A DNA stretch of 64,000 bases from Yponomeuta sedellus (GCA_934045075.1 OW203751.1:451501-515500); one strand, 5' to 3'. Shown: positions 28,131 to 39,409, numbered from the stretch's first letter. The notes: generated by a model not told the origin, from the letters alone. Numbers and translations: made by a program.

Positions 28131-28379
28131 ATATGCGACTCGATTCCGAAACTCGGAATCGAGTCGCAGTTCTCCCGAGCTTTTCTCTAACTTCGAATTT
28201 CTCTAGGATTTCATAACATATTATAAAGGAATATAACAATAACGTTATAGTCTAGATTTAAAAAAATGTGCCATACAAACATAGTTATAAGTAGATACTT
28301 ATTATAAGACTGTTACTAACACAAAATATTAAAATTTAAAATGTAAATATGGATTAATAATTGGCTGAAATTAACAAAT

Positions 28380-28635
28380 CGCACCCTCAGAACGAAAGAG
28401 GCCTAAGTCAAAAAATAGTGAAATTGAGTTACAATGATAGAGTCATAAAAAGGTATGCCGTGGATGGAAGATTCGCTATGCTCTTTTTTTACGATAAGTG
28501 CCTTTGTTTTACTATTCATCGGATAGAGCATACCTTTTTATGTCTCTCTATGTTTGTTAGGTACTCAATTTTTTGAGAATTTTTCGAGTGTTTAAACTAT
28601 TTTTTGACTTAGGCCTCTTTCGTTCTGAGGGTGCG
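28380..28635. mobile_element. MITE with 40-bp perfect TIRs, AAAT duplication
   Basis: 28380-28419 and 28596-28635 are exact reverse complements (CGCACCCTCAGAACGAAAG...). AAAT borders both sides (28376-28379, 28636-28639). Inside is a second inverted pair (aaaaaggtatg / catacctttt). A further 18-bp inverted pair (tttgttaggtactcaatt) straddles the right TIR to 28661. Confidence 0.8.
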
Positions 28636-28661
28636 AAATTGAATTGAGTACCTAACAAATG

Positions 28662-28935
28662 TATAGCTTTCATTTTTTTTTCTTCTGCATATGTAGTATA
28701 AGACGATATTAATTGCCAAATTCAAAGTTCTAGGTAAACGGGAAGTACCCTATGAATTTTGATTCCCTTCAGTGTCGACATATACGTTTTTAACAGTATA
28801 ATATAACCGTATATTATACGGCCGTAACTTTATTTTGCTTTAATTTAGAAGTTTGTTTTTTTCGCTACTATTTTTGGCGGTACCTAAGTGATTATTTTTT
28901 CGCTACTGTTTTTGGCGGTAAGTGATTAAAGTCCT
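28662..28935. repeat. GGGTTCCGTA-element interior plus a short tandem duplication
   Basis: 28690-28860 matches the centre of 24560-25079. 28861-28894 and 28897-28929 repeat 'ttcgctact.tttttggcggta...aagtgatta'. Confidence 0.55.
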
Positions 28936-29156
28936 TGGTTGTTGATTCTAGGTTCTAGAACGTAGGTTCTAAAAATAGTTTTGACAGTTGTTAAGATTTC
29001 TTATGTTCAGTTTTAGATAAAAAAAATTTTCCATTGTTGGCGCTATTTAGCACCCCGAATCACCTTAATCATTTACTTCGTGAAATTCTCAATTCAGAAA
29101 CCGGCCTTATGAGACTGTAAACTTAATTATATGGTTGAAATCAATCGTTATCGTTA

Positions 29157-29297
29157 TCAACCCTTGTATGTCCCCACTGCTGGGGCACGGGTCTCTTCCT
29201 GCATCGCAGGAAGGTTAGGCCATACTCCACCACGGGGGCCATGTCCGGGTTGGTGGAGGATTGTAAGACAGTGGCGGGCCTTACTGTCAGAAGTTAT
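29157..29297 (-). repeat. 5S-SINE 3' part
   Basis: 'tatcaacccttgtatgtcc' to 'ctgtcagaagtta'; 5'-truncated at that base. Confidence 0.82.
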
Positions 29298-29619
29298 TTC
29301 TTAATGATTTGCGATACTCATAAATAAGTTATTTATTAAACAGGTCTTCTTCTTCCGATTAGACCCATTTAATATATAACTATGAGGCCCCACAGTTATT
29401 ATATAATATATGACTATGAGGCCTTGACAGACAGACAGACGGGCAATAGAGTGATATAGCGCTAATAATGTAAATTAGAAAAGTAATACCTATTCAAGAT
29501 TTGGGATCAAGAATAGAGAGTCACACATATTATATTTCAAGTAAAATTAATTTATGGGTAGGTACATACAATTTTGTAGATTTACCACTCGCTTACTGTA
29601 AAGTTAAGCATCACTGTCA

Positions 29620-29790
29620 TCTATGCACGTTCCACTGTAGGAAACAAGCCTTCTTTTAGAGACAGTGGCCTAGCCACTGTGTCCGTCAGGTGTCCTCCTC
29701 AGGCACTCAGGTTTCCTCACGATGTTTTCCTTTGAAGTGGACCTTTTGGCCCGTACGCAAACTTATGCCGTGACGGTAAAGACACTGCGA
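29620..29790 (-). mobile_element. LepSINE copy
   Basis: 'ggtttcctcacgatgttttcctt' core present at 29710-29735; the 3' block is diverged. Confidence 0.6.
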
Positions 29791-29799
29791 TAAATAGAC

Positions 29800-30135
29800 C
29801 ATTTTTCATTCAATTCTCTGTACAGTAGACAGCATCTCCTATAAGGTTATGAACTCTGTTCAGTTCACTGTCACAGCACTCTGCGGGGGGCTTTACAATG
29901 AACTGATGAAGTCGAGCTGCCGACTGTACGTATGGTGCCAGCTAGGCTGCTGCGTCGGTGCTGTGACACTTGTCCAAACAGCAGTCTGATGACGATACGA
30001 TGAGCAGATAAAGAAAATACCACGCGAAAAACCCAGTCGACACTGTACTGGCCCAAGATTTTGTGGGTGCAGAAGTGCACCTAGTACCTAATGTTAATTT
30101 TTTACACATAGGTACGCAGGCACTCATGTGAAAAA
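29800..30135. other. Spacer, nothing recognised
   Basis: Short open frames only, none with a recognisable domain. Confidence 0.35.
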
Positions 30136-30139
30136 AATG

Positions 30140-30422
30140 TAATTAAAAACCTAACTGCAAAGTAGGTAGTCGGGGCTGTAAGTGATGCAAATTACTTTAG
30201 CCAGATGTCGCTGCCTGTACGTGATACAGAGAATAGTGTAAAGAGGTTCGAAATTTCACTGATGCCGGTGAGTCGCCCATTAGCTCAATTGGAAGAGCGC
30301 TGGCACGGATAGCCAGAGGTCGCGGGTTCGAATCCCGGCATGGGTGGAATTTTTAGCCTCTAAATAGGTTTTTATAATTGTCCTTAGCACGGGTTAGTGC
30401 ATTAAAAATAAAAATAGTATAA
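30140..30422 (+). mobile_element. T1 SINE copy
   Basis: Nearly complete: 5' extension, tRNA-like unit at about 30275-30345, body and full tail. Confidence 0.88.
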
Positions 30423-30429
30423 AACGTAA

Positions 30430-30500
30430 TTACCTTATTTCCCGACGTTTCGGCAGCGTTATAGTTGCCGTGGTCTCGGGTAGACTGAAGTGGCGAGTAA
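30430..30500 (-). repeat. Penelope-like 3' region fragment
   Basis: 'ttatttcccgacgtttcggcagcg...tgccgtggtctcggg'. Confidence 0.4.
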
Positions 30501-30603
30501 CTACGTATGAGTATCGCGAATCATTAAGAAATATGTACTCATGTGCATTGTCGTAGAAAGGTGTGTATCCACCTCAGAAGGGTCCAGGGCCAACCCGAGA
30601 TGT

Positions 30604-30807
<204 letters not shown>

Positions 30808-30930
30808 GAACACTTTATGTTAAATTCTACGTAAAAATTTATACAGCTATTTCTTACTCCTTATCACAAAAAGTGATCTCTTCCAGACAACCTTTGGATG
30901 GACTAGACTAATACATTAGAGAAGGAAGTA
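30808..30930 (-). mobile_element. LINE-F 3' end
   Basis: On the minus strand 'ttccttctctaatgtattagtctagtcc...ggaagagatcactttt'. Matches 32105-32180. Confidence 0.65.
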
Positions 30931-31114
30931 AATGTACAAATAAAACATCCAAAATTATAATGAAATGCTGTTAGGGACGTTGCTGTATTCATGGTTTGGA
31001 ATTTGGTGTGGAATGTCATCGCTTGGGCCTACACTGAAAAATAACCAGGTAGCCAAATTATGAGCATTAGCGAATCTAGATAATGCTCAGTATGTGATCT
31101 GAATGTGAGCCTGA

Positions 31115-31430
31115 CTATTGTATGACTGTAGTCTTAAATGAAAAGAAATATTTTATGCAAGTCTCTAGGCAAATAAAATTCGGTAATTCTGCACAAAATA
31201 TTTTTTTTCTATTTTTCCATTATTCACTGTCTACCAGAAATTAAGGTGACAATAATAATCATGTAGGTATATTATTATTATATGGCTATAGTCCGAAATG
31301 GTGAGCAATTTTCAAGCTAGTCCCTAGGCAAATGGAATGCGGTAATTTTACACAAAATAACGTTTTTTTTTTTTTTTTAAATTTTTCCATCATACCCTGG
31401 CCACCAAAAATGAAGGTGACAATAATATGG
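31115..31430 (+). repeat. Diverged tandem duplication, about 160 bp
   Basis: 31115-31258 and 31273-31430 share 'ctctaggcaaataaaattcggtaatt / ccctaggcaaatggaatgcggtaatt' and 'aggtgacaataat'. No coding signal. Confidence 0.6.
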
Positions 31431-31633
31431 CAAGTGTTTTTTTTTAACTACTTCACTATGACTGATATAACAGACAAAACCTACGTTGATGGTTTGTCTC
31501 GCTAGGCGTGATCCTTGCTCGTATTTTGTGATGCGTCTACGCTCCTTTCTCTGTGTATTTAATAATGCAATGCTTTATTGATATAAAATTCTCATTGTTT
31601 TTTTATTGAACGTAACACAAAAGCTGCTATCTA

Positions 31634-31832
31634 ATGAGCTGTTTTCAGCACAAGTTCACAGAGCAATTCATGAATGTCGCTTACAGGCGTGGCCATAGAA
31701 GAACCGGAATGCGGCTGTCAAAATTACTCTGTGCTAAGTAAAATTTGACAGACGTGTCTCTTTTCTCGTAAGTGCACGCCTATAAGCGCCCCCTATGAAG
31801 TGCTTTGTGAATTTGTCCTGAAAACGGCTCAT
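31634..31832. mobile_element. MITE with ~32-bp imperfect TIRs and TA target
   Basis: Ends ATGAGC.GTTTTCAG.ACAA.TTCACA.AGCA and its complement; about 5 mismatches. TA at 31632-31633 and 31833-31834. 199 bp. Confidence 0.75.
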
Positions 31833-32099
31833 TAACATTACACGTTCAAATAGATCTGCTTTCTTCCTTTCCGATGTATTAACTGTTATACTGTTATTAT
31901 TTAATTTTGTAATATTGTTCTACTGTTGTTGTGTTCTACTTATGTCCTTTGCATGTGTATATTTTGTTAATTATTTATGTATAATATTCATTTTTTATTA
32001 TGTAAATTATTTGTATCTGTTGATAATTTTATTTATTCAAACTGTTATTTAGGCATGTATTTACATGGTACCTCTGATATTATCGTTTCCTATGTTTTT

Positions 32100-32262
32100 T
32101 TTGTACACCTACTTCCTTCTCTAGTGTATTAGTCCAGTTTATCCAAAGGTTGTCTGGAAGAGATCACTTTTAGTGTTGAGGTTTTTTAGTCTTAGGTTAA
32201 GAAATATCTGCGTAATTTCCATTTTTATGTACAATAATGTAATCTCTATCTCTATCTATATA
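32100..32262 (+). mobile_element. LINE-F 3' end, short tail
   Basis: 'cttccttctctagtgtattag...gaagagatcacttttagtg', ending 'ctctatctctatctatata'. Confidence 0.6.
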
Positions 32263-32827
32263 TTTCAATTAAAACAACTTCAAGTAATTGAGACTGATTC
32301 AAACAGGGCTAGATAAAATCAGATGTGGTGGCAGAGCAGATCTGATAGCACCTGATCGCGAAGGTGTAAAACTTTTCGTGCTGTTACAGTCGACTGCACA
32401 TCGACCTTTGCTAGTACTCTACTCAATTACGGGTCACTTGTAATAAAAAATACCTGTACTTGACTCTACATACCTAGATGGAATTTATTGTAAGTAGAGA
32501 AACGAGGTCCTGCCATGACTTCATTTTTTTATTTTTTTTATTTATACCAAAAAACTTAACGCTAACATTACAGGGAGCCCCTATTGCGGAAGCAAGTTCC
32601 AAGTTCATATTTTGGTATTTATTCTTGCCACTTCAAGAACATCAAAACCCATTCGTTAGACAGGACTCTAGAATGCTTCATGTCGTTAAATGAACACCAA
32701 GGCAATTTTTACCAAAATATTAGACTCTACATAGCGAGATTGTGTTTTATTTGTAAGAGTTGTGACAGTTGAATCTCAAGTTAAACATCCCTACTCGACT
32801 TACTTTGACTTGTTCTACTTAGCTTCG
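32263..32827. other. Spacer with a small open frame
   Basis: After an 'acattacag' acceptor-like site, 32574-32690 is open (GAPIAEASSKF... to MLHVVK). No family recognised; weak exon candidate at best. Confidence 0.2.
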
Positions 32828-33158
32828 TTAGCAACCCTTGTATGTTCCCACTGCTGGGGCACGGGTCTCTTCCTGCATCGCAGGAAGGTTAGGTTACCAC
32901 CACGGGGGCCAAGTCCGGGTTGGTGGAGGATTGTAAGACAGTGGCGGGCCTTACTGTCAGAAGTTATCAAGACGCCCATAAGACCTCTGACATGGCTTAA
33001 CGACTGTCATTATATGACAGCCGGCACCAACGGATTAACGTGCCACTAGCGGTAGTCACGGGACGCTCACCCATCCCGTACCTGACCGCGCCTGTTGTTG
33101 CTTAACCAAGTGACTGATTCCAATCACTCGGTTTGTCTAGGCCACGAGCGCTTCTTAG
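32828..33158 (-). mobile_element. 5S-SINE with internal deletion
   Basis: Complete ends, but about 30 bp between 'ggattaacgtgcc' and 'actagcgg' (the aagcacggaagcgctc part) are missing. Confidence 0.85.
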
Positions 33159-33279
33159 CTTACTGTGTACCTATTGATATGATCGACTGATATGGAGACC
33201 AAGTAGAATAGAATAAAAATCGTTTATTACCAAAACTCACAATAATTAATAGGTTAGTAGGTACTAAAACATTTATTAG

Positions 33280-33562
33280 AATTTGTAGTCGCAATACCAC
33301 TAGCTAACGGTGAAGGAAAACATCGTGAGGAAACCCGCGGCTTGGTTGGCTCCGCACGTATTGACTAGTCTTTTCTGTGGGCTAGACCGACTAAGCTGTC
33401 AGGGTGGTATAGGTGCTGGGCAAGCCTACACCATCTATAAAACCATGACCCAGGCAGTACAGCATCGGAGTGGTCCCTTCACCCATCTAGTGTGAGTGAA
33501 GATACCACTGGACGCTGTATAAATCATCTCATTAAGTAGATGCAAAAAGGCCAATATTATAC
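33280..33562 (+). mobile_element. T3 SINE body
   Basis: Matches 7965-8250 including GTGAGGAAACC; the tRNA head is absent. Confidence 0.72.
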
Positions 33563-33611
33563 TAAAACAGATCTAACCACTTTGGGAATTGGAGATAGGT
33601 GAGATAATATG

Positions 33612-33776
33612 ACTCGGTTACCATAATAAAAACTGTATTTACACGGATTTTACTCGTTCAATTTTACATCTTTACAATTTTCCAACGTTTTAAACGAGTA
33701 AAATCCGTGTAAATACAGTTTTTATCATGTCTAGTGCTCGTGTTAACCTTAGAAAATACTTTACTCGGTTACCATA
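33612..33776 (+). mobile_element. Penelope-like insertion with 14-bp target-site duplication and foldback 5' end
   Basis: ACTCGGTTACCATA at 33612-33625 and 33763-33776. The insert starts with a perfect 33-bp inverted repeat (33626-33658 with 33693-33725) around 'caattttacatctttacaattttcc', then 'catgtctagtgctcg'. Its 'ccaacgtt' and 'aaatccgtgtaaatacag' blocks resemble 37685-37740. Confidence 0.6.
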
Positions 33777-34079
33777 CCTAATGCCCATCTCTATGGTGGG
33801 GAGAGCTGAAAACCAGCGTTGTGCTATGGTTCTAATTTGGAGTAGGTAGGAGTTAATTCAGGCAGTTATTTATATGATAAAATATTACTTTATAAAAAAT
33901 CTCAAGTAAAAAAATATGTATGTAACACAGAAAAATAATGAGGATATCAAATTGTACCTTTAAGCTGTAAAGTTGCAGGTTTTACTTAAAAAATAGCAAT
34001 TTTTCCAAGGTATAGCAATTTTTGTATGCATAAGTATTCATAAAGAATCAGGCCGCGAGATTGTGGTAAACTCCTTGCC

Positions 34080-34531
34080 AACTTTCTACTTAGGCATTTC
34101 ATTCAAAAGAGGTCTCAAAAACGCCCCTCTAAAGTCAGTTGCTATCCGCCGCGGTCATAAAGAAATGCATTTACTGTATTCCGGATTCAGACACTGCGCT
34201 TTGTACGTGAAGTCTGTGTAGAGGTGCGGGGCGGTGCATGTGTGCGTTCACTGCGACTGCACTGAGCCTCAGAGCTGGAACCTAGGTCAGTTCAGTACTC
34301 GATATTGCACTCGCCGCATGCACTTCGGAAAAGCTGGCTGGCGAGAGCGCGCCTTAAAAAAATATTCAGATAAAAAACGCAATTTGACAGTTCTCTTCGG
34401 ATTTTCAAAAGCAGTGCTCGGAAACGCGGGGGGATTTTCAAATTGACGCGGAGGATTACAGTTTTTGAACGTTTAGGGCTCTTTCTTTGTTCGACGCCAT
34501 GTTGGATTGGCGTTTTCGAGAAATGCGTCCG
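34080..34531 (+). promoter_or_regulatory. Candidate promoter and first exon of a host gene
   Basis: The most GC-rich unique stretch of this part, not matched by any repeat elsewhere in the window. 'tcagttcagtactcg' contains an Inr-like TCAGT. At 34499 'gacgccATGttgg' is an ATG in good context, followed by 11 codons (MLDWRFREMRP) and a splice-donor-like CCG|GTGAGT at 34531/34532. Without the splice the frame continues to only 40 residues. I do not recognise the peptide. Confidence 0.25.
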
Positions 34532-35505
34532 GTGAGTGTGCGTGAGGTGGTTTTTTTTTTTGGCTTTTACGATTTTTACTTTCATGGTTTTCGGTCCCGG
34601 CGACTTCACGTTAAAGTTTAATGCGAGGATTATTTGCCTTTTTGGTTTTATAGTGACTTCATCCTCCGATGCAGGTAAAAATAAAAATGATATTTTTGAA
34701 ATTGCATTTTTTTACTACGGTCACTTTCGGTTGCTCTACCCGTGTCACCGTAGTAAAGACTACAAACAAATGAAGATCGATATGGCCAGACAGATGCGCT
34801 GTAGAGCTTCATCGACTTTGTGAGAAGCTAGGTACCAGAAAACTGTAAAATCAAGTAACAACTCAATCCTAAAGACAGAAAAGTGAATTTCCAAATGTAT
34901 ATAAAAAAATGTAGGTCACACCAAATTCGTGAGGTTGCGTCACTTTTACACAATTTTGAACGCCATTTTGGAAAATCGACGCTCAGGAGCATTTGTTCCA
35001 ATTTCGAATTTGTTCATGCTTTAAAATTCATAAGTACTTACTCAAAATGCAGTCGTAACCAGTTGACATTCAGTAATTTTTCTCAGTAAATATTTTTTGT
35101 AGGGCCCCCTTTGCAGGCCAAAATATCCGCGTGAGTGAAACAGAGATATGGCAGTCTCATATCACCGTCTCTCTCCCACCCCAAGGAGGATGGACGACGA
35201 AGGATAGACCTAATACAAGGCGCAATATTATCTATTTCAGTCTATTTCTGTAAGAACGATCGATTCAGCTGAAAACAAGGCTAGACTGAAAGTTTTATGA
35301 TGCTCGTACAATGTCTTTGTTGTGCAAATACGTAGGTGTATAATCGATAAGATTGGAGGTTAAACCGACATAGGTCAAAACTCGCCACGCCCTTCCAGCC
35401 TATGTAAAGTCAGCAGAAGATAGCTCTGCCAGATCGCCGTAATCACCGGTGGCTAAATATTAATATACAATTTAAAAACAGTTATAAATGGGAGACGACA
35501 AAAAC
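34532..35505. other. Unique-looking spacer
   Basis: No repeat family from this window matches. Would be an intron if the upstream exon candidate is real. Confidence 0.3.
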
Positions 35506-35647
35506 AAAATCTTGGTAAAGTTAAGTTTTGTCTGCAGACATTTCTTTGAGTTCTCGCAGATGTTGAGGTCGCCTTTGTGCATGTTATTTCTTAAGTACCT
35601 AATGTCCTGTTTCTATGTTTCGTGTGCAATAAAGAATAATTAATTAA
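35505..35647 (+). repeat. LINE-like 3' end
   Basis: 'gcctttgtgcatgttatttc...gtgtgcaataaagaataattaatta'. Confidence 0.5.
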
Positions 35648-35845
35648 TCTTCTATAATATAAAAATGAATCGCCGAATGTGTTTGTGAGCGTAAATCTCG
35701 AGAGCAGTTGAACCGATTTCGCAAATTCTTTTTTTAGAATATTCCTTGAAGTACGAGGATGGTTCTTACGGAGAGAAACATAATAAAATAAATAAAGAAT
35801 CGACTGTTAGGCGTCAACCCATCACCCCATAAAATCACCCATAAC
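35648..35845 (+). mobile_element. Helitron-like element, 5' part
   Basis: Starts TCTATAATATAAAAATGAATCG, contains 'gaaccgatttcgcaaattctttttttag', and 'gaatcgactgttaggcg'. The same ends are seen complete at 53269-53416. Confidence 0.6.
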
Positions 35846-35889
35846 GTTTCGATATTTCCTAATTGCAGCGACTAGCCCTCTCTAATTTT

Positions 35890-36165
35890 TGTCTTGTCTC
35901 CGTCTATTGTTGTCTAGAAGAAATAGCTTTTACTAATAGGGCTGCCAATTGTACTAGATTTTTATATAAATTCTGTGTTGTATAGAATCAGGCGTTACTT
36001 TGCGGAAATCCATAGGTAATAGCATTAAAAAGTTAAAATAACTTTGCAAAATTCCGCCAAAAAACATTTGAAAAATAAGTGGCGGAATTTAGCAAAGTAA
36101 TTTTAACTTTTTAATGCTATAATTGCTGTGTACAATAAAGAATATTCTATGTAAAGTAACTGAGT
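35890..36165 (+). mobile_element. LINE-D 3' end containing a foldback insertion
   Basis: 'gtctccgtctattgttgtctagaag...gccaattgtac', then a foldback (36022-36118), then 'gtgtacaataaagaatattcta'. Confidence 0.6.
36022..36118. repeat. 37-bp near-perfect inverted repeat
   Basis: 'gcattaaaaagttaaaat...ttccgcca' pairs with 'tggcggaa...ttaatgc' with a ~20-base spacer. Confidence 0.75.
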
Positions 36166-36317
36166 AGAGTCCAAGCTTTTAACAAAGAATAGTCTATTTT
36201 ATATCTTATATAACAGAAGTGCTGTCAATTCTTCATTGTACAGTTTAAAGAAGGTGTGCCCGAGAAAGTAGCTTGTGCAACCCCCTTTTTAAATACTTTA
36301 GTAACGACTCATTTCCA

Positions 36318-36475
36318 TCTTCTTCTTTTTCAGGCTATATTAGTCCACTGCTGGACATAGCCCTTCCCGAATGAGCGCCATAGCGCAAGGTTGTGCCATC
36401 ATTGGGGGGTAATGCCCATAATCCCCACGCTGTGCATGCGGGTTGGGGATCGCAGTTTGGTGGAATTGCAATTGT
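36318..36475 (-). mobile_element. R-B retroposon, 3' part
   Basis: (AAGAAG) tail side at 36318, to 'ggggatcgcagtttggtgg'. Confidence 0.72.
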
Positions 36476-36667
36476 ACTTATTTCCATGCTGTTTCTTAGT
36501 ATAAAATGTTGGCATTTTATTTGACGCTTCGTATTTTAGGCAAAGTACCAAGTTTCTAAATTCATTCTAAGCATTTAACACATTTAAGTGCTATTTCCGG
36601 AACGGGGAGTGTATTTAATAGTTCGATTGCAATTTTAAACTTGTCTTATTTGGTATGGTATGGTGTT

Positions 36668-36935
36668 TTTAAAAAACCTATTTAGAGGCTAAAAATTTCA
36701 CCCATGCCGGGATTCGAACCCGCAACCTCTGGCTATCCGTACCAGCGCTCTACCAATTGAGCCAATGGGCGACTCACGGCATCAGTGAAATTTCGAACCT
36801 CTTTACAATATTCTCTGTATTACGTACAGGCAGCGACATCTGACTTAAGTAAATTGCATTACTTACAGCCCCGACTACCTACTTTGCAGTTAGGTTTAAC
36901 ATCGGAACGATATCACTGTACCCACATGATTACAC
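36668..36935 (-). mobile_element. T1 SINE, complete unit
   Basis: Body, tRNA-like unit and entire 5' extension to 'ctgtacccacatgatta', continuing head-to-tail into the next T1 piece. Confidence 0.88.
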
Positions 36936-37042
36936 TATTTTTGTTATTTTTAATGCACTAACCCGTGCTAAGGAACAAATTTAAAAACCTATTTAGAGGC
37001 TAAAAATTCCACCCATGCCGGGATTCGAACCCGCGACCTGTA
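36936..37042 (-). mobile_element. T1 SINE, tail and T arm only
   Basis: Second unit of a tandem pair; breaks off after 'gaacccgcgacct'. Confidence 0.82.
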
Positions 37043-37640
37043 CATGGTACGGAACGGTACATGATATGGTGTGGAATGTAGAGTTTCAATCCAGTTTAAC
37101 CTAAACTAAATTTAGTTTCGAGATCATAGCTAGGAGGGAGTAGGTATTAAAGAAAATTTGATGCAAATCTAATTAAAACACCGGTTTTTGGGCTAAAATA
37201 GGTACATTATTGAATAACAAAAAAAAACTTATTTGCTCGAAAAACTCGTAGAACCGTACAGAAAGCTGTCTTGGAACTAATCAGCTGCATAAAACTTAGT
37301 AATTGATCCCAAAATGCTACTACTAAATGCCGGCATCCAAATTTCAATAGAGATCGTGGTTGGAATATACCGGCAGCATGGGAACCAGTGCTTAAGTGCA
37401 TGAGACCCCCTTGCTAGAAGTGTGTCTGTAGAGTTAAAATTTTAATTTCAATTAATAATCAATATTTTTAGTTCATGTAAAATAATTGGTTTCATAAATT
37501 TAATTTTAACTTCAATTACTAATAATCAATATTGTTGACTTTATATAAAATAATTGATTTACCTATTTTGGAACGTAACTTCATAATTAACTTTTGTAAT
37601 TTTTGCCGAGGGTAGTACACTAAAAGTTAATGCTTTCAAA
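37043..37640. other. AT-rich spacer with direct repeats
   Basis: 'aattttaa.ttcaatta.taat.aatcaatatt' occurs twice (37436-37475, 37496-37535). Confidence 0.4.
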
Positions 37641-37654
37641 AATACGCCTACCAC

Positions 37655-37745
37655 CTCAGTCATCCGAGACCACGGCACCTGTAAAAGTGCCGAAACGTTG
37701 GAAAATTGTAAAAATGTAATAAAAAAGCTTAAATCCGTATAGAAA
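37655..37745 (+). repeat. Penelope-like 3' region fragment
   Basis: 'gagaccacggcacctgtaaaagtgccgaaacgttgg' and 'aatccgtatagaaacag'. Confidence 0.45.
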
Positions 37746-37761
37746 CAGTTTTAATTATTAC

Positions 37762-37982
37762 ATTATTTTTATTTTTAATGCACTAACCCGTGCTAAGGAA
37801 CAAATTTAAAAACCTATTTAGAGGCTAAAAATTTCACCCATGCCGGGATTCGAACCCGCAACCTCTGGCTATCCGTACCAGATACGATACGGATACGGCT
37901 GGTACGGATAGCCAGAGGTTGCGGGTTCGAATCCCGGCATGGGTGAAATTTTTTGCCTCTAAATAGGTTTTTTAAAGTTTTA
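37762..37982. mobile_element. Foldback T1 SINE
   Basis: A minus-strand T1 from the tail to the anticodon arm (to about 37883) turns into its own reverse complement (from about 37907). Arms of about 75 bp are almost identical. The turn is in the tRNA anticodon stem, with 'agatacgatacggatacgg' at the apex. Confidence 0.88.
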
Positions 37983-38567
37983 ATTATGTTGAATATAGCC
38001 AAATTTTTGGCTACCTAGGCCCAAAATTTTACTGCGAAATTGAGAAAACTGTTTTGGCTCAATATCTCTGACGGATATTGGTGTGATTTATGTACGTACA
38101 TTTCATTGTTTTGGAGCAAAATTCATGTACATTCATCGTGCCGCTGAATAATGGAGAAGAAACGTTTCCACAAGGACTTGACCGAACCTGAAAAGAATAA
38201 ATGTGCAGTTACTTTGTTAGCTTCGACTCTACATCTTCTGTTGAATTCTGAAACTAACTTTGACGTTCACTAAGTTAACAAAGGCGACGTTATGTATTTA
38301 AAAAAAAAATCTCGATTCCTTTAAAATACTCCTTCGAGTCTGGTTATTTAATCTGTAAATTACATATGTTTTTCCTTGTAAAATCTCCACCACAGACTAC
38401 TTAAGGCGGCGTTTTCGGAGTGTTTTATGAAAAAAAAAAGTTAAACTAAAACGCTTAGCAATAACTAAAACATTAACGGACGACAATATATTTTATATTT
38501 TAAGGAAATGTTTTATTTTATTAAAAGGCAGTTTCTTTTCTAATGATTATTTTTTTAGATAGTAACG
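37983..38567. other. Spacer, nothing recognised
   Basis: No repeat match within the window and no open frame of note. Confidence 0.35.
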
Positions 38568-38912
38568 ATTTCAACCCTGTTTGTCCCCATTGCTGGGGCA
38601 CGGGTCTCTTCCTGCATTGCAGGAAGGTAAGGCCATACTCCATCACGGGAGCCAAGTCCGGGTTGGTGGAGGATTGTAAGACAGTGGCGGGCCTTACTAT
38701 CAGAAGTTACCAAGCCGCCCATAAGGCCTCTGACATGACTTAACGACTGCCATTACATGACAGCCGGCAACGGCTTAACGTGCCTTGCGAGGCACGGCAG
38801 GCAGGTAACGGGACGGTCACTCATCCTGCTCCTGACCGCGCCTGTTGTTGCTTAACTCGAGTGATTGATTCCGATCACTCGGTTCGACTAGGCCACGAGC
38901 ACTTCACTTAGT
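38568..38912 (-). mobile_element. 5S-SINE, nearly full length
   Basis: 'caaccctgtttgtcccc' to 'gactaggccacgagcac'. Confidence 0.85.
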
Positions 38913-39171
38913 TACGTTCTAGATATATTTGAAACAACAGATCCGTTCTGAAAAGAGCATCCTGTAGCTATCAACGACACCGGGCAGTGCAGTAAGTGTA
39001 ACATTGAGTCGACACAGCAATATCATTATCAGTCCGATGACCTCGCTATATCAGGCGGGCGTATTTGCGTACCGTTGCATGTGGGAGAGCATTCTCCTGT
39101 GTCGGGGACTGACCAAACGAAAGAGTGCGAGCTGCAGTCATTCATTCTGGTTCAGTTATTACCCGGATCGG

Positions 39172-39300
39172 AAATGAAAAGGTTTTATTGAAAGTAGCGC
39201 AGAAACTGCGGCTTAATGAACGTTATAATTCAAACTAGATGTCCATTTCAAAATCTAGATAAATTTTGGAGAAAAAATGGTCTAAAAAACTCCAAATGAG
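39172..39300 (-). repeat. LINE-B 3' end
   Basis: 'aaaaggttttattgaaagtagcgcagaaactgcgg...' as in the 47985 copy. Confidence 0.75.
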
Positions 39301-39409
39301 AGTCAGTAAGGAGACGACAGGCGTGACGACAGTATCAAATAATGAAATATTTATCGATATAAGGGCAAAGTACATATTAAAAGTATTTAAAACACTGATT
39401 TAGTTTTAT

